Source of the DNA: Streptomyces sp. NBC_01142
Lineage (GTDB): Bacteria; Actinomycetota; Actinomycetes; Streptomycetales; Streptomycetaceae
DNA length: 64,000 bases
Direction of reading: 5' to 3'
NCBI RefSeq assembly: GCF_026341125.1
Contig: NZ_JAPEOR010000001.1
Coordinates: forward strand, 1,488,001-1,552,000
The stretch's first letter is position 1; every line of letters starts with the position of its first letter. The notes under the pieces are model-generated. The model did no database searches and was not told where the DNA came from. It saw only the letters and a list, made by a program, of their open reading frames with translations. Positions 25,242-35,308 of the stretch are shown piece after piece. The position numbers were made by a program, and so were the translations under genes.

Positions 25242-26078
25242 ATGCCCCAGCACACCTCCGGGTCTGACCGCGCGGCAGTGTCACCCACTGCCCGTGGCAC
25301 CGTGCGGCCCCCAGCTCCCACGTCGCTCGACGAGCTGTGGCGGTCGTACAAGGCGACGGGTGACGAGCGGCTGCGGGAACAGCTGATCCTGCACTACTCG
25401 CCCCTGGTGAAGTACGTCGCGGGCCGGGTCAGCGTGGGCCTGCCGTCCAACGTCGAGCAGGCGGACTTCGTCTCCTCCGGAGTCTTCGGACTCATCGACG
25501 CCATTGAGAAGTTCGACATCGAGCGGTCCATCAAGTTCGAGACGTACGCGATCACCCGGATCCGCGGCGCGATGATCGACGAACTGCGTGCGCTGGACTG
25601 GATTCCACGCTCCGTGCGGCAGAAGGCCAGAGCCGTGGAGCGGGCCTATGCCACGCTCGAGGCACAGTTGAGGCGCACTCCGTCGGAGAGCGAGGTCGCC
25701 GCCGAGATGGGCGTCGCGCTCGAGGAACTGCATGCGGTTTTCAGCCAGTTGTCGCTGGCGAACGTCGTGGCGCTGGAGGAGCTGCTGCATGCCGGCGGCG
25801 AAGGCGGCGACCGGCTCAGCCTGATGGACACCCTCGAGGACACTGCCGCCGACAACCCCGTCGAAGTGGCCGAGGACCGGGAGCTGCGGCGGCTGCTCGC
25901 CCGTGCCATCAACACCCTGCCGGAGCGCGAGAAGACCGTGGTCACCCTTTACTACTACGAGGGCCTCACCCTGGCCGAAATCGGCAACGTACTCGGCGTC
26001 ACGGAGAGCAGGGTCAGCCAGATCCATACGAAGTCGGTGCTGCAACTGCGGGCCAAGCTGGCCGACGTCGGACGTTGA
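25242..26078 (+). CDS. whiG: RNA polymerase sigma factor WhiG
   Basis: 278-aa FliA/WhiG-type sigma factor that starts the sporulation programme of aerial hyphae in Streptomyces. Regions are complete: sigma2 ([18 protein letters not shown] ... [16 protein letters not shown] ... [17 protein letters not shown]), sigma3 ([14 protein letters not shown]), and sigma4 with ALPEREKT-like [23 protein letters not shown] and [18 protein letters not shown]. The ATG at 25242 gives the known family length; the longer frame from 24936 overlaps dprA. Its context, dprA before and M23 peptidase/rpsB after, is the standard Streptomyces order. Activity is normally held by an anti-sigma factor (RsiG with c-di-GMP in Streptomyces) encoded elsewhere. 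Confidence 0.95.
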   Translation: MPQHTSGSDRAAVSPTARGTVRPPAPTSLDELWRSYKATGDERLREQLILHYSPLVKYVAGRVSVGLPSNVEQADFVSSGVFGLIDAIEKFDIERSIKFETYAITRIRGAMIDELRALDWIPRSVRQKARAVERAYATLEAQLRRTPSESEVAAEMGVALEELHAVFSQLSLANVVALEELLHAGGEGGDRLSLMDTLEDTAADNPVEVAEDRELRRLLARAINTLPEREKTVVTLYYYEGLTLAEIGNVLGVTESRVSQIHTKSVLQLRAKLADVGR

Positions 26079-27397
26079 CGGTGAATCGTGCCTGCCGCAT
26101 CCGTACAGTGGTGATGTGCCCAGGATTCGAGCGGCCTCCGTGGCCGAGCACCGGACGATGCAGCGCGGCGCCCTGCTGGACGCTGCGCGCTCCCTGCTTT
26201 CCGAAGGCGGTACGGAGGCGCTGACCTTCCCGGCGCTCGCCGAGCGCACAGGCCTGGCGCGGTCCTCCGTCTATGAGTACTTCCGCTCGCGTGCCGCGGT
26301 CGTGGAGGAGCTCTGCGCGGTCGACTTCCCCCTCTGGGCGGCGGAGGTCGAAGCCGTGATGGAGCAGGCGGACACGGCCGAGGGCAAGGTCGAGGCGTAT
26401 GTACGCCGGCAGCTGGACCTGGTCGGGGACCGGCGCCACCGGGCGGTTGTCGCGATCTCGGCGAGTGAGCTGGACGCCGGGGCGCGGGAGAAGATCCGCG
26501 CAGCGCACGGCGGGCTGATCGCCATGATCGTCGAGGCGCTCGCCGAGCTGGGCCACGACCAGCCCAGGCTGGCGGCGATGCTCCTGCAGGGAGTCGTGGA
26601 CGCCGCGGTCCGCCGTATCGAGCTCGGCGTGGCCGAGGATCCGGGGGCCATCGCCGACGCTGCCGTGTCGATGGCGCTGCGGGGTGTGCGGGGCTGACCC
26701 CGCACGGGCGCCGCCCCCGTCCGAGCCTGGGGTGGGCCACGGCGGCGGTGACCAGGAGCAGTACCGCGTGCATGGCTTCGGCCGTCCCCGCGCGACCCGG
26801 CGCGGCTGCGGCTGCGGCTGCGGGTGCGGGTGCGGCAACGGGCGCGGCCGACGGTGCGAGTGGCGCATCGAGGGACGGGACACCGAAGACCGGGAGCAGC
26901 CTGGACGGGGCACGGCGCAGCAGCCAGGGCGGCAGCAGGGACAGCGGGTCCAGATACTCCGTGCCACGCCGCAGACCCCAGTGGAGACAGCCCGCATCAC
27001 AGTGGGACGGCCCCGGTGCGACCGTGGCCACCACGTCGCCGGCGCTCACCTCCGCACCCTCGGGGAGCAGCGGGCGCACCGGTTCGTATGTCGTACGCAG
27101 CGGTGGGTCACCCGTACCGGTGAGGCTGAGCGAGAGCACCCCCCGGCCGGCGACCTGGCCGGCGAAGGAGACCCGGCCGGCAGCCGCGGCCCGTACCGGG
27201 GTGCCGGGCGGTGCGGCCAGATCCACCCCGCGGTGGCCCGGGCCGTACGCCGAAGCCGGTGGCTCCCAGCCCCGTACGACCACAGGGCGCGGCGGCCCCA
27301 GCGGCCAGCTCCGGTCATGGCCGGCGGCCGGGGCCGGGCCCGCGCCGAGGGTGAGCAGGGCAAGGGCGAGTACGGGGACGAACAGGCTGAGGTACAT
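25955..27397 (-). CDS. M23 family metallopeptidase (reading frame abnormally long)
   Basis: Secreted M23/LytM-type peptidoglycan endopeptidase next to rpsB, as in other Streptomyces. From the ATG at 27397 there is a signal peptide ([26 protein letters not shown]), then the zinc-site words [15 protein letters not shown] and CLHWGLRRG, followed by [13 protein letters not shown]. An Ala/Pro-rich linker and a hydrophobic segment ([11 protein letters not shown]) end near 26730, where the normal protein would stop. Here the frame stays open for another ~780 bases antisense to the TetR gene, giving 480 aa with a basic, low-complexity tail. A lost stop or frameshift near 26700 is likely; the part from about 26700 to 27397 is the credible gene. 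Confidence 0.75.
   Translation of the reverse strand: MYLSLFVPVLALALLTLGAGPAPAAGHDRSWPLGPPRPVVVRGWEPPASAYGPGHRGVDLAAPPGTPVRAAAAGRVSFAGQVAGRGVLSLSLTGTGDPPLRTTYEPVRPLLPEGAEVSAGDVVATVAPGPSHCDAGCLHWGLRRGTEYLDPLSLLPPWLLRRAPSRLLPVFGVPSLDAPLAPSAAPVAAPAPAAAAAAAPGRAGTAEAMHAVLLLVTAAVAHPRLGRGRRPCGVSPAHPAAPSTRQRRRWPPDPRPRRARYGGPRRPRLPAGASPPAWAGRGPARRAPRRSWRSARRALRGSSPAPRRPAHSPRSRQPPGGAGPRPGPAAGVHTPRPCPRPCPPAPSRLRPPPPRGGSRPRRAPPRPRHASGSTHRRRTAPGLCARRAPGRSAPPYRLRKAGSAQRPAGRRAASSGARPRRPLESWAHHHCTDAAGTIHRQRPTSASLARSCSTDFVWIWLTLLSVTPSTLPISARVRPS
26104..26109 (+). promoter_or_regulatory. -10 box TACAGT for leaderless TetR gene
   Basis: TACAGT is followed by six bases and the GTG at 26116, with no Shine-Dalgarno sequence. 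TTGACG at 26075 is too far upstream (23 bp) to be a clear -35. Confidence 0.4.
26116..26697 (+). CDS. TetR family transcriptional regulator
   Basis: 193-aa TetR-type repressor. The N-terminal HTH reads [46 protein letters not shown]. The remainder is a helical ligand-binding domain with no identifiable ligand. The GTG start fits a leaderless transcript with TACAGT six bases upstream. It lies 37 bp after whiG. The converging M23 peptidase frame on the other strand runs through this whole gene, but codon quality and the intact HTH show that the plus-strand frame is real. Confidence 0.9.
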   Translation: MPRIRAASVAEHRTMQRGALLDAARSLLSEGGTEALTFPALAERTGLARSSVYEYFRSRAAVVEELCAVDFPLWAAEVEAVMEQADTAEGKVEAYVRRQLDLVGDRRHRAVVAISASELDAGAREKIRAAHGGLIAMIVEALAELGHDQPRLAAMLLQGVVDAAVRRIELGVAEDPGAIADAAVSMALRGVRG

Positions 27398-27653
27398 GCA
27401 CAGACCGTCCCGCGGGAAGCCCGTCTCGCGCTGATCATGGTCCGGATCTGTGGACAACCGGCCGGTTGTGGACAGCGCCGTCACCCGGCACCGCCCGGGT
27501 CCCGTACACTTCTTCTGGCGATCCGGGTCACCGGGTCGACTTCGCACGCCCCGCCACCACACCCTCAGCGGTCGGTGGCCGCGCTCCTCGGTCCCTTGTG
27601 GCACGGCGCGTCGGGGCGTCAGGACATAACCGAGAATCCAAGGAGATACGGCC

Positions 27654-28589
27654 ATGGCCGTCGTCACGATGCGGGAGCTGCTGGAAAGCGGCGTCCACTT
27701 CGGTCACCAGACCCGTCGTTGGAACCCGAAGATGAAGCGTTTCATCTTCACGGAGCGCAACGGCATCTACATCATCGACCTGCTCCAGTCGCTGTCGTAC
27801 ATCGACCGCGCCTACGAGTTCGTCAAGGAGACCGTTGCCCACGGCGGCTCCATCATGTTCGTCGGCACCAAGAAGCAGGCCCAGGAGGCCATCGCCGAGC
27901 AGGCGACGCGCGTTGGTATGCCGTACGTCAACCAGCGTTGGCTGGGCGGCATGCTCACCAACTTCTCCACCGTCTACAAGCGCCTTCAGCGTCTGAAGGA
28001 GCTTGAGCAGATCGACTTCGAGGATGTGGCCGCCTCCGGCCTCACCAAGAAGGAGCTCCTGGTCCTCTCGCGCGAGAAGGCCAAGCTGGAGAAGACCCTC
28101 GGTGGTATCCGCGAGATGCAGAAGGTGCCCAGCGCCGTCTGGATCGTCGACACCAAGAAGGAGCACATCGCCGTCGGTGAGGCGCGCAAGCTCCACATCC
28201 CGGTCGTCGCGATCCTCGACACCAACTGCGACCCCGACGAGGTCGACTACAAGATCCCGGGCAACGACGACGCGATCCGCTCCGTCACCCTGCTCACCCG
28301 CGTGATCGCCGACGCCGTCGCCGAGGGCCTCATCGCCCGTTCCGGCGTCGCCACCGGTGACTCCAAGCCGGGCGAGAAGGCCGCCGGCGAGCCGCTCGCC
28401 GAGTGGGAGCGCGACCTCCTCGAGGGCGAGAAGAAGGCTGACTCCGACGAGGCTGCCGAGGCTCCGGCCGCCGCCGAGGCCGAGAAGCCGGCCGAGGCCG
28501 CTGCTGAGGCCCCTGCCGCCGAGGCGCCCGCCGCTGAGGCCGAGGCCCCCGCCGCCGAGGCTCCGGCCGCGGACACCGAGCAGGCCTGA
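27654..28589 (+). CDS. rpsB: 30S ribosomal protein S2
   Basis: 311-aa ribosomal protein S2, needed to complete the 30S subunit. The family pattern is clear: [27 protein letters not shown], then [25 protein letters not shown], and [22 protein letters not shown]. The protein has an Ala/Glu/Pro-rich C-terminal extension from about residue 260, common in high-GC actinomycetes. A strong Shine-Dalgarno AAGGAG precedes the ATG. The 256-bp gap upstream holds its promoter; TACACT at 27505 is a possible -10. A hairpin separates it from tsf. Confidence 0.97.
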   Translation: MAVVTMRELLESGVHFGHQTRRWNPKMKRFIFTERNGIYIIDLLQSLSYIDRAYEFVKETVAHGGSIMFVGTKKQAQEAIAEQATRVGMPYVNQRWLGGMLTNFSTVYKRLQRLKELEQIDFEDVAASGLTKKELLVLSREKAKLEKTLGGIREMQKVPSAVWIVDTKKEHIAVGEARKLHIPVVAILDTNCDPDEVDYKIPGNDDAIRSVTLLTRVIADAVAEGLIARSGVATGDSKPGEKAAGEPLAEWERDLLEGEKKADSDEAAEAPAAAEAEKPAEAAAEAPAAEAPAAEAEAPAAEAPAADTEQA

Positions 28590-28611
28590 CCTCACAGGTT
28601 CGGTAGTTGAC

Positions 28612-28646
28612 GGCGGGGGACGGTGCCACAAGCACCGGCCCCCGCC
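28612..28646 (+). terminator. Hairpin between rpsB and tsf
   Basis: GGCGGGGG/CCCCCGCC outer arms with an inner GGTGC/GCACC pair. No U-tract follows. It probably attenuates or processes the rpsB-tsf transcript rather than ending it, since tsf has no obvious separate promoter. Confidence 0.65.
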
Positions 28647-28695
28647 GCTCACCCGTAGATCTTCGACTTTCGACTTTCGAGAGAGATTCAAGGAC

Positions 28696-29541
28696 ATGGC
28701 GAACTACACCGCCGCTGACGTCAAGAAGCTCCGCGAGCTCACCGGCGCCGGCATGATGGACTGCAAGAAGGCGCTGGACGAGGCCGAGGGCAACGTCGAC
28801 AAGGCCGTCGAGGCTCTGCGCATCAAGGGCCAGAAGGGCGTCGCCAAGCGCGAGGGCCGCTCCGCCGAGAACGGCGCCGTCGTCTCTCTCATCTCCGACG
28901 ACAACACCTCCGGTGTCATCGTCGAGCTGAAGTGCGAGACGGACTTCGTGGCCAAGGGCGACAAGTTCCAGGCCGTCGCGGGCGCGCTCGCCGCCCACGC
29001 CGCCGCGACCTCCCCGGCCGACATCGAGGCGCTGCTCGCCTCCGAGATCGAGCCCGGCAAGACCGTCCAGGCGTACGTCGACGAGGCCAACGCCAACCTC
29101 GGCGAGAAGATCGTCCTGGACCGCTTCGCGCAGTTCACGGGTGGGTACGTTGCCGCGTACATGCACCGCACCATGCCTGACCTCCCGCCGCAGATCGGCG
29201 TCCTCGTCGAGCTCGACAAGGCGACCGATGAGGCCGCTGCGGTCGCCAAGGGCATCGCGCAGCACATCGCCGCCTTCGCGCCGAAGTACCTCTCCCGTGA
29301 GGACGTCCCGGCCGAGGTCGTCGAGGCCGAGCGCCGCGTCGCCGAGGAGACCACGCGCGCCGAGGGCAAGCCCGAGGCCGCCCTCCCGAAGATCGTCGAG
29401 GGTCGCGTCAACGGCTTCTTCAAGGAGGCCACGCTCCTGGGCCAGCCGTACGCGCTCGACAACAAGAAGTCCGTCCAGAAGGTCCTGGACGAGGCCGGTG
29501 TCACGCTGAAGCGCTTCGCGCGCATCAAGGTCGGCATCTGA
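28696..29541 (+). CDS. tsf: Elongation factor Ts
   Basis: 281-aa EF-Ts, the guanine nucleotide exchange factor for EF-Tu. The N-terminal UBA-like domain ([26 protein letters not shown]) and the exchange core ([12 protein letters not shown], containing the TDF motif) are intact. The C-terminus ends [11 protein letters not shown]. The ATG at 28696 follows a weak AAGGA. It lies 106 bp after rpsB, the universal bacterial order. Confidence 0.97.
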   Translation: MANYTAADVKKLRELTGAGMMDCKKALDEAEGNVDKAVEALRIKGQKGVAKREGRSAENGAVVSLISDDNTSGVIVELKCETDFVAKGDKFQAVAGALAAHAAATSPADIEALLASEIEPGKTVQAYVDEANANLGEKIVLDRFAQFTGGYVAAYMHRTMPDLPPQIGVLVELDKATDEAAAVAKGIAQHIAAFAPKYLSREDVPAEVVEAERRVAEETTRAEGKPEAALPKIVEGRVNGFFKEATLLGQPYALDNKKSVQKVLDEAGVTLKRFARIKVGI

Positions 29542-29619
29542 CCCGTTAAGCGATCGACACGGGAGCCCGCTAGGGTTCCTTACGCAGTCGCCGGTCGCAC
29601 TCGCGCCGGACGACCGCAG

Positions 29620-29680
29620 ATCTGACGAGGAGGCCATTGCCGACAGGGACATACATACCCACCGGCAATGGCCTTCTTCG
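29620..29680 (+). terminator. Strong hairpin between tsf and pyrH
   Basis: GGCCATTGCCG (29632-29642) pairs with CGGCAATGGCC (29663-29673), with further purine/pyrimidine pairing outside and TTCTT following. A terminator or attenuator placed 30 bp before the pyrH start. Confidence 0.7.
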
Positions 29681-29701
29681 TATGTGCACGAGGAGATCTC
29701 C

Positions 29702-30484
29702 ATGAACAAGGGCGCGGACGCCACCAAGGCTGCCGAAGACAAGAGCGACCACGACGGCAAGAAGGCCGGACGCTTCATGCTGAAGCTGTCCGGTGAGGCG
29801 TTCGCCGGCGGTGGCGGGCTCGGCGTCGACCCCGACGTCGTACACGCCATGGCACGCGAGATCGCCGCGGTCGTCCGTGACGGCGCGGAGATCGCGGTCG
29901 TCATCGGCGGCGGCAACTTCTTCCGCGGAGCCGAGCTCCAGCAGCGCGGCATGGACCGGGCCCGCTCCGACTACATGGGCATGCTCGGTACGGTCATGAA
30001 CTGCCTCGCCCTCCAGGACTTCCTGGAGAAGGAAGGCATCGACTCCCGCGTTCAGACCGCCATCACCATGGGCCAGGTCGCGGAGCCGTACATCCCCCTG
30101 CGCGCCGTGCGTCATCTGGAGAAGGGCCGCGTCGTCATCTTCGGCGCCGGTATGGGCATGCCCTACTTCTCCACCGACACCACCGCCGCACAGCGCGCGC
30201 TGGAGATCGATGCCGAAGCCCTGCTGATGGGCAAGAACGGCGTCGACGGGGTCTACGATTCCGACCCCAAGACCAACCCCGACGCGGTGAAGTTCGACGC
30301 GCTGGAGTACGGCGAGGTGCTCTCCCGCAATCTCAAGGTCGCCGACGCCACCGCCATCACTCTCTGCCGCGACAACGCCCTTCCGATCCTCGTCTTCGAA
30401 CTGCTCGCCGAAGGCAATATCGCTCGGGCCGTCAAGGGTGAGAAGATCGGCACGCTCGTGAGCGACCAGGGCACCCGGGCCTGA
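29702..30484 (+). CDS. pyrH: Uridylate kinase
   Basis: 260-aa UMP kinase of the amino-acid-kinase fold, making UDP from UMP in pyrimidine synthesis. Conserved words: [41 protein letters not shown], and [21 protein letters not shown]. The N-terminus has an extra acidic/basic ~20 residues typical of Streptomyces. The ATG at 29702 has GGAG eight bases upstream; an earlier in-frame ATG at 29684 lacks one. It is followed by frr, the conserved pyrH-frr pair. Confidence 0.96.
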   Translation: MNKGADATKAAEDKSDHDGKKAGRFMLKLSGEAFAGGGGLGVDPDVVHAMAREIAAVVRDGAEIAVVIGGGNFFRGAELQQRGMDRARSDYMGMLGTVMNCLALQDFLEKEGIDSRVQTAITMGQVAEPYIPLRAVRHLEKGRVVIFGAGMGMPYFSTDTTAAQRALEIDAEALLMGKNGVDGVYDSDPKTNPDAVKFDALEYGEVLSRNLKVADATAITLCRDNALPILVFELLAEGNIARAVKGEKIGTLVSDQGTRA

Positions 30485-30607
30485 CTCGGGACGTCCCTCG
30501 AGGATGGACAAAGGCCTGCCGGTCGGACACCGTGCAGGGAATACGCGACACAGGTTCCGCCGGCCCTGTTGCATGCCGGGCCAACTCAAGACACGCAGGA
30601 GCAAGTG

Positions 30608-31165
30608 GTGATCGAAGAGACCCTCCTCGAGGCCGAGGAGAAGATGGAGAAGGCCGTCCTGGTCGCCAAGGATGACTTCGCCGCGATCCGCACCGGACGT
30701 GCGCACCCGGCGATGTTCAACAAGATCGTGGCCGACTACTACGGTGCGCTGACCCCGATCAACCAGCTGGCGTCCTTCTCGGTTCCCGAGGCGCGGATGG
30801 CCGTGGTGACCCCGTTCGACAAGACCGCTCTGCGCAACATCGAGCAGGCGATCCGGGACTCCGACCTCGGCGTCAACCCGAGCAACGACGGCAACATCAT
30901 CCGAGTGGTGTTCCCGGAGCTCACGCAGGACCGCCGCAAGGAGTACATCAAGGTCGCCAAGACCAAGGCCGAGGACTCCAAGATCTCGATCCGCTCCGTC
31001 CGCCGCAAGGCGAAGGAGACCATCGACAAGCTGGTCAAGGATGGCGAGGTCGGCGAGGACGAGGGCCGCCGCGCCGAGAAGGAGCTCGACGACACCACCG
31101 CGAAGTACGTCTCGCAGGTGGACGAGCTGCTCAAGCACAAGGAAGCCGAGCTGCTCGAGGTCTGA
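30608..31165 (+). CDS. frr: Ribosome recycling factor
   Basis: 185-aa RRF, which splits post-termination ribosomes with EF-G. Characteristic segments: [62 protein letters not shown], and [11 protein letters not shown]. The GTG start gives exactly the family length and has AGGAG six bases upstream; the frame open from 30569 is not conserved. Its stop overlaps the cdsA ATG. Confidence 0.97.
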   Translation: MIEETLLEAEEKMEKAVLVAKDDFAAIRTGRAHPAMFNKIVADYYGALTPINQLASFSVPEARMAVVTPFDKTALRNIEQAIRDSDLGVNPSNDGNIIRVVFPELTQDRRKEYIKVAKTKAEDSKISIRSVRRKAKETIDKLVKDGEVGEDEGRRAEKELDDTTAKYVSQVDELLKHKEAELLEV

Positions 31166-32277
31166 TGAACGACTCTTCCTGGGGGGCCCCGCCGAGAGCC
31201 GGTTACTGGGGGCCGCCCGACCAGGGGCCTGTCCCGGCGGGTCCCGCATACGATGGGCATGAGGCACAGCAGACTCGGCCCATGCCCATCGTGCCGGACT
31301 TTCCCGACGCAGGTAGAGACGCCGAAGACCGTAACGACGGCGAGGACCGCAACGACCGCGACCGGGGGTCCGCTCGGCCGAGTGGTCCCCTGTTCCGCGA
31401 CGAGACGCCGCAGGAGCCCATGCACACCCCGCCGCCGTCGGCAGCGCCCGAGCCGCAGAAGAAGCGGGCCGGCCGTGACCTGCGCGCGGCCATAGGGGTC
31501 GGCGTGGGACTCGGCGCGGTGATCGTCGCGTCGCTCTTCATCGTCAAGGCCGTGTTCGTGGGCGTGATTGCGGTCGCGGTCGTGGTCGGGCTCTGGGAGC
31601 TCACCTCCCGGCTCGAGGAGCGCAAGCAGATCAAGGCGCCGCTGGTGCCTCTCGCGGTCGGCGGCGCGGCGATGGTGGTGGCCGGGTACGTGCGCGGCGC
31701 GGAGGGTGCCTGGGTTGCCATGGCGCTCACGGCGCTCGCGGTGCTGGTCTGGCGGATGACCGAGCCGCCCGAGGGCTATCTGAGGGACGTTACGGCGGGC
31801 GTCTTCGCGGCGTTCTACGTCCCCTTCCTGGCGACGTTCGTCGCGATGATGCTCGCGGCGGACGACGGGCCGCAGCGGGTGCTCGTCTTCCTCGTACTTA
31901 CTGTGGTCAGCGACACGGGTGCGTACGCCGTCGGCTGGCGCTTCGGCAAGCACAAGCTCGCGCCGCGCATCAGCCCCGGAAAGACCCGCGAGGGACTGGT
32001 CGGCGCGGTGGCGTTCGCGATGGCTGCGGGCGCGCTGTTCATGGAGTTCCTCATCGACGACGGCACGTGGTGGCAGGGCCTGGTGCTCGGCTTCGCCGTC
32101 GCGGCCACTGCGACGCTCGGCGACCTGGGCGAGTCGATGATCAAGCGGGACCTCGGCATCAAGGACATGGGCACGCTGCTCCCGGGGCACGGCGGCATCA
32201 TGGACCGGCTGGATTCGCTGCTGCCGACCGCGCCGGTGGTGTGGCTGCTTCTGGTGATCTTCGTGGGAAGCGGCTGA
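31165..32277 (+). CDS. cdsA: Phosphatidate cytidylyltransferase
   Basis: 370-aa CDP-diacylglycerol synthase, a multi-spanning membrane enzyme at the branch point of phospholipid synthesis. The first ~105 residues are a soluble Pro/Asp/Arg-rich extension seen in Streptomyces. They are followed by about eight membrane segments. The family signature is at the C-terminus: KRDLGIKDMGTLLPGHGGIMDRLDSLL, with a preceding SDTGAYAVGWRFGKHKLAPRISPGKT. The start overlaps the frr stop. A hairpin terminator follows. Confidence 0.96.
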   Translation: MNDSSWGAPPRAGYWGPPDQGPVPAGPAYDGHEAQQTRPMPIVPDFPDAGRDAEDRNDGEDRNDRDRGSARPSGPLFRDETPQEPMHTPPPSAAPEPQKKRAGRDLRAAIGVGVGLGAVIVASLFIVKAVFVGVIAVAVVVGLWELTSRLEERKQIKAPLVPLAVGGAAMVVAGYVRGAEGAWVAMALTALAVLVWRMTEPPEGYLRDVTAGVFAAFYVPFLATFVAMMLAADDGPQRVLVFLVLTVVSDTGAYAVGWRFGKHKLAPRISPGKTREGLVGAVAFAMAAGALFMEFLIDDGTWWQGLVLGFAVAATATLGDLGESMIKRDLGIKDMGTLLPGHGGIMDRLDSLLPTAPVVWLLLVIFVGSG

Positions 32278-32294
32278 CCCGGCCATTCGTACGT

Positions 32295-32329
32295 GAGGGG
32301 TTCGTTGTCCACAGGGCGGCGAACCCCTC
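32295..32329 (+). terminator. Terminator after cdsA
   Basis: Perfect 10-bp arms GAGGGGTTCG / CGAACCCCTC with a 15-base loop, followed by TTCGTAT. It ends the pyrH-frr-cdsA run. The rest of the gap to 32575 shows nothing clear. Confidence 0.8.
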
Positions 32330-32575
32330 TTCGTATCTCTGCGGCACTGGCAGCACCATGCCCGAGCCTGGAAACCCATCCGCCTCGGGCAGCGCCAGGT
32401 CTCCTGCCTGGGCCGTCGCGCCCTGACTTTCGAGCGGGCCGACCGCGCCCCGGCCGGGTACTGGCGCGCAGCGGCAACCAGCTCCCGCCCGCCGGTTGAC
32501 CGCGCAACCTCGTCCACGTCGACGTCCGCGTCCGCCCGGCATCGCGACGGGCGGACGGGAGGCTTCGCTGCTTCC

Positions 32576-33103
32576 TCAGCAGAACTTGGCGGCTGCCGCG
32601 GCGGCTCCCTCTTTCCAGCCGTCGTCGTAGCTCTTGGTGCGGGGTGCGATTCCCTGCGGCTGCGTGGCCTGGCAGTTCGCCTTGACCGCCTTGTGGCCGG
32701 CGGTGAAGCCCGCCGCGCGCTCCTCGTCCTTCTGTGCCTGCGGGCCCTTCGCCTTGGCGCACTTGACGGTGTCCTCACCGTCGTCCACCACGATGTGGTA
32801 CTGGGCGTCCTTTGCGCCGGGCACGACGAAAGCGCCGTCGGCGTCCACGGTGAGGTTTGTTCCGGCGTGCGACGGTCCCAGGAACGACACCTTCGCTCCC
32901 TCCGGGAATCCCTCGCCCATGAGCGAGAAGGCGGCTGGGCCCGGGGCGTCGGTGCTCCGCACCACCGCGCAACCCGGTGTCGGGAGGACGGTGGCGCTCT
33001 CGGGAGCCCTTTGGCTCATCCCTTGTGCACCGGCGGCCGAGGCGAGTGCGAACGACACGGCGAGCGGTGGTGTCAGGAGAGCGAGGCAACGTCTGCGGTT
33101 CAT
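32576..33103 (-). CDS. Secreted hypothetical protein
   Basis: 175-aa exported protein of unknown function. A Sec-type signal peptide (MNRRRCLALLTPPLAVSFALASAAGAQ) precedes a beta-rich segment (GCAVVRSTDAPGPAAFSLMGEGFPEGAKVSFLG and VDADGAFVVPG) resembling an Ig-like or carboxypeptidase-regulatory fold. The C-terminal helical tail ends with KEGAAAAAAKFC. Cysteines (mature region near GCAVV, VKCAKA, ANCQA and the final Cys) could form disulfides. It stands alone on the minus strand between cdsA and the DUF6233 gene. Confidence 0.8.
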   Translation of the reverse strand: MNRRRCLALLTPPLAVSFALASAAGAQGMSQRAPESATVLPTPGCAVVRSTDAPGPAAFSLMGEGFPEGAKVSFLGPSHAGTNLTVDADGAFVVPGAKDAQYHIVVDDGEDTVKCAKAKGPQAQKDEERAAGFTAGHKAVKANCQATQPQGIAPRTKSYDDGWKEGAAAAAAKFC

Positions 33104-33377
33104 AGGTCCACCCTCGGATGGGCGGGCTGACCTTACAGCCCTGGTCCCGCCACTATTGCGCGAGGCCCATGACCGCGGCGTGACGCCGACGTGACGAGGG
33201 ACCCGGGGAACGGGCGGGCGGCCGCCGCCCGGCCGTCCGGATCCCGCGCCTCCGACGCGGTATGCCCTGGTGGGGCGGCGGGGCAGACTCATCTCGGAAG
33301 GACGGCCGGCCGGGCCGACCGCGCGGTGCACGACAACGGTGCAGTGCGCGTGACTTCGTGCTGCGACGGGTCCCGGT

Positions 33378-33719
33378 TCACAGCACTCCAAGGTCAGTGT
33401 CCGGTCGGCAGTAGGGGCACGCCGTAATGCCGTCCTCTGTGATCGCGCGAAGTGCCTGCTCACGGGTCAGCGGCCGGGTGGCATTGCCGGCCATCCCGCA
33501 GTCGCTGGTGTGGACGGCGTCGGGGGTCGGCCGCCCGCCTGCTCGCTGCATGGAAAGCCTCCACTCCGGCACGCGTGGGGGCAGCGTGCGGGCTGCGCGT
33601 GCGGCCGCCGCTTCCTGCTTCTCCAGCTCGGCGATGGTCTCGTCCGTGCGGCGCAGCTGCCAGGCCAGCCACTGGCGGACGCTGCGCAGGCGCTCCAGGC
33701 GAGGCACTTGTTCGGACAC
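33378..33719 (-). CDS. DUF6233 family protein
   Basis: 113-aa Streptomyces-specific small protein of the DUF6233 type. The N-terminal helix (LERLRSVRQWLAWQLRRTDETIAELEKQE) is a likely coiled coil. The C-terminal half has a conserved HTSDCGMAG ... ACPYCRPDTDLGVL pattern with Cys pairs. Such genes occur in many copies per genome; function is unknown. It is divergent from rlmN. Confidence 0.85.
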   Translation of the reverse strand: MSEQVPRLERLRSVRQWLAWQLRRTDETIAELEKQEAAAARAARTLPPRVPEWRLSMQRAGGRPTPDAVHTSDCGMAGNATRPLTREQALRAITEDGITACPYCRPDTDLGVL

Positions 33720-33982
33720 GTGTTCGAGTCTAGGTCCTGGTGGGGCCGCTGCACGACAGAGCCCGTCCTGGGGCGGGGGAGGGCTCTGTCACGTGCGTCG
33801 GCTCCTGAGGGTGTGGCGGTACAGCCCTGCTTTCCCTCCCGCTGTCGCTGTGGCCAGCCGGAATTGCTCTGAGGCTGGGTCGTCCGAGGATGCCCAACAG
33901 CCACCGGCAACGACCGGCAACGCCTGCCCCGGGTCTCGGCGATTGCAGGTCACGACACTCCATCTGCGACACTCGAGGCACC

Positions 33983-35089
33983 ATGCCCAAGCCCGGAGAA
34001 CTCACTTTCGTCGCGCCCCGCGGAGCCAAGAAGCCACCGCGGCACCTTGCCGACCTCACGCCCGCCGAGCGCAAGGACGCCGTCGCCGCGATCGGCGAGA
34101 AGCCGTTCCGCGCCAAGCAGCTCTCGCAGCACTACTTCGCGCGATACGCCCACGACCCGGCCCAGTGGACCGACATCCCTGCGGCTGCGCGCGAGAAGCT
34201 CGCCTCCGAGCTGCTCCCCGATCTGATGTCCGTCGTACGGCACATCTCGTGCGACGACGACACGACCCGCAAGACGCTCTGGCGGCTGCACGACGGCACG
34301 CTCGTCGAGTCCGTGCTGATGCGCTACCCGGACCGGGTGACGATGTGCATCTCGTCGCAGGCCGGCTGCGGGATGAACTGCCCCTTCTGCGCGACGGGCC
34401 AGGCCGGTCTCGACCGCAATCTGTCGACCGCGGAGATCGTGCACCAGATCGTCGACGGCATGCGCGCCCTGCGCGACGGCGAGGTGCCCGGCGGTCCGGC
34501 GCGGCTGTCGAACATCGTCTTCATGGGGATGGGGGAGCCGCTCGCCAACTACAAGCGGGTCGTCGGCTCCATCCGGCGGCTGACCGACCCCGAGCCGGAC
34601 GGGCTCGGGCTCTCGCAGCGCGGGATCACCGTCTCCACCGTCGGTCTGGTGCCCGCGATGCTGCGCTTCGCCGACGAGGGCTTCAAGTGCCGGCTGGCCG
34701 TCTCGCTGCACGCGCCGGACGACGAGCTGCGCGACACCCTGGTTCCGGTGAACACCCGGTGGAAGGTCCGCGAGGTGCTGGACGCCGCGTGGGAGTACGC
34801 GGAGAAGTCCGGCCGCCGGATCTCCATCGAGTACGCCCTGATCCGCGACATCAACGACCAGGCGTGGCGGGGTGATCTGCTGGGCCGGCTGCTCAAGGGC
34901 AAGCGGGTCCATGTCAATCTCATCCCGCTGAACCCGACGCCGGGATCGAAGTGGACCGCCTCCCGTCCCGAGGACGAGAAGGCGTTCGTGGATGCCATCG
35001 CGGCGCACGGGGTGCCCGTGACGGTTCGCGATACCCGTGGCCAGGAGATCGACGGAGCGTGCGGACAGCTGGCCGCTTCGGAGCGTTAG
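33983..35089 (+). CDS. rlmN: 23S rRNA (adenine2503-C2)-methyltransferase RlmN
   Basis: 368-aa radical-SAM RNA methyltransferase that methylates A2503 of 23S rRNA and A37 of some tRNAs. The [4Fe-4S] cluster motif is CGMNCPFC (Cys129, Cys133, Cys136). Other words are [24 protein letters not shown], and [11 protein letters not shown]; the late catalytic Cys is in DGACGQL. The ATG at 33983 was chosen over the frame open from 33890, because the conserved [14 protein letters not shown] begins there. It stands just upstream of the thiamine riboswitch. Confidence 0.96.
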   Translation: MPKPGELTFVAPRGAKKPPRHLADLTPAERKDAVAAIGEKPFRAKQLSQHYFARYAHDPAQWTDIPAAAREKLASELLPDLMSVVRHISCDDDTTRKTLWRLHDGTLVESVLMRYPDRVTMCISSQAGCGMNCPFCATGQAGLDRNLSTAEIVHQIVDGMRALRDGEVPGGPARLSNIVFMGMGEPLANYKRVVGSIRRLTDPEPDGLGLSQRGITVSTVGLVPAMLRFADEGFKCRLAVSLHAPDDELRDTLVPVNTRWKVREVLDAAWEYAEKSGRRISIEYALIRDINDQAWRGDLLGRLLKGKRVHVNLIPLNPTPGSKWTASRPEDEKAFVDAIAAHGVPVTVRDTRGQEIDGACGQLAASER

Positions 35090-35123
35090 GTTCCGTGTAA
35101 CCTGACGGGAAACATCTGCATAT

Positions 35124-35213
35124 TCCGACAGGGGAGCGCCACAGCGCTGAGAGTGCGACACCGTCAGGTCGCAGACCCTCTGAACCTTGCCCAGGTCATT
35201 CTGGGTAGGAAGT
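35124..35213 (+). promoter_or_regulatory. TPP riboswitch (THI element)
   Basis: Aptamer with the conserved sequence elements in order: CAGGGGAGC, GCTGAGAG at 35146-35153, ACCCTCTGAACC around 35175-35186, and TGGGTAGGAAG near the 3' end. The variable stem between is GTCAGGTCGCAG-type. It controls the thiBPQ transporter downstream: thiamine pyrophosphate binding should lower expression. Confidence 0.93.
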
Positions 35214-35238
35214 TCGGTCATTACTCACAAGCTGTTGC

Positions 35239-35273
35239 GCCCTGCCCGGATCCTGCTCAGGACCGGGCAGGGC
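35239..35273 (+). terminator. Expression-platform hairpin downstream of the TPP aptamer
   Basis: GCCCTGCCCGG / CCGGGCAGGGC, perfect 11-bp arms, located between the aptamer and the thiB start. It may act as an intrinsic terminator when TPP is bound, although no U-run follows. Confidence 0.6.
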
Positions 35274-35282
35274 CGCGTCTCT

Positions 35283-35300
35283 TCCTGGTCATCTCCAGGA
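35283..35300 (+). promoter_or_regulatory. Shine-Dalgarno-masking mini-hairpin before thiB
   Basis: TCCTGG (35283-35288) pairs with CCAGGA (35295-35300), which is part of the thiB AGGAGG ribosome-binding site. This could provide translational control in addition to the larger hairpin. Confidence 0.5.
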
Positions 35301-35308
35301 GGAATCCG

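Noticed and set aside
26014..27000. Alternative minus-strand frame of 328 codons near the M23 peptidase
   Set aside because: It lacks the peptidase motifs and overlaps both the peptidase and the TetR genes in the wrong frame.
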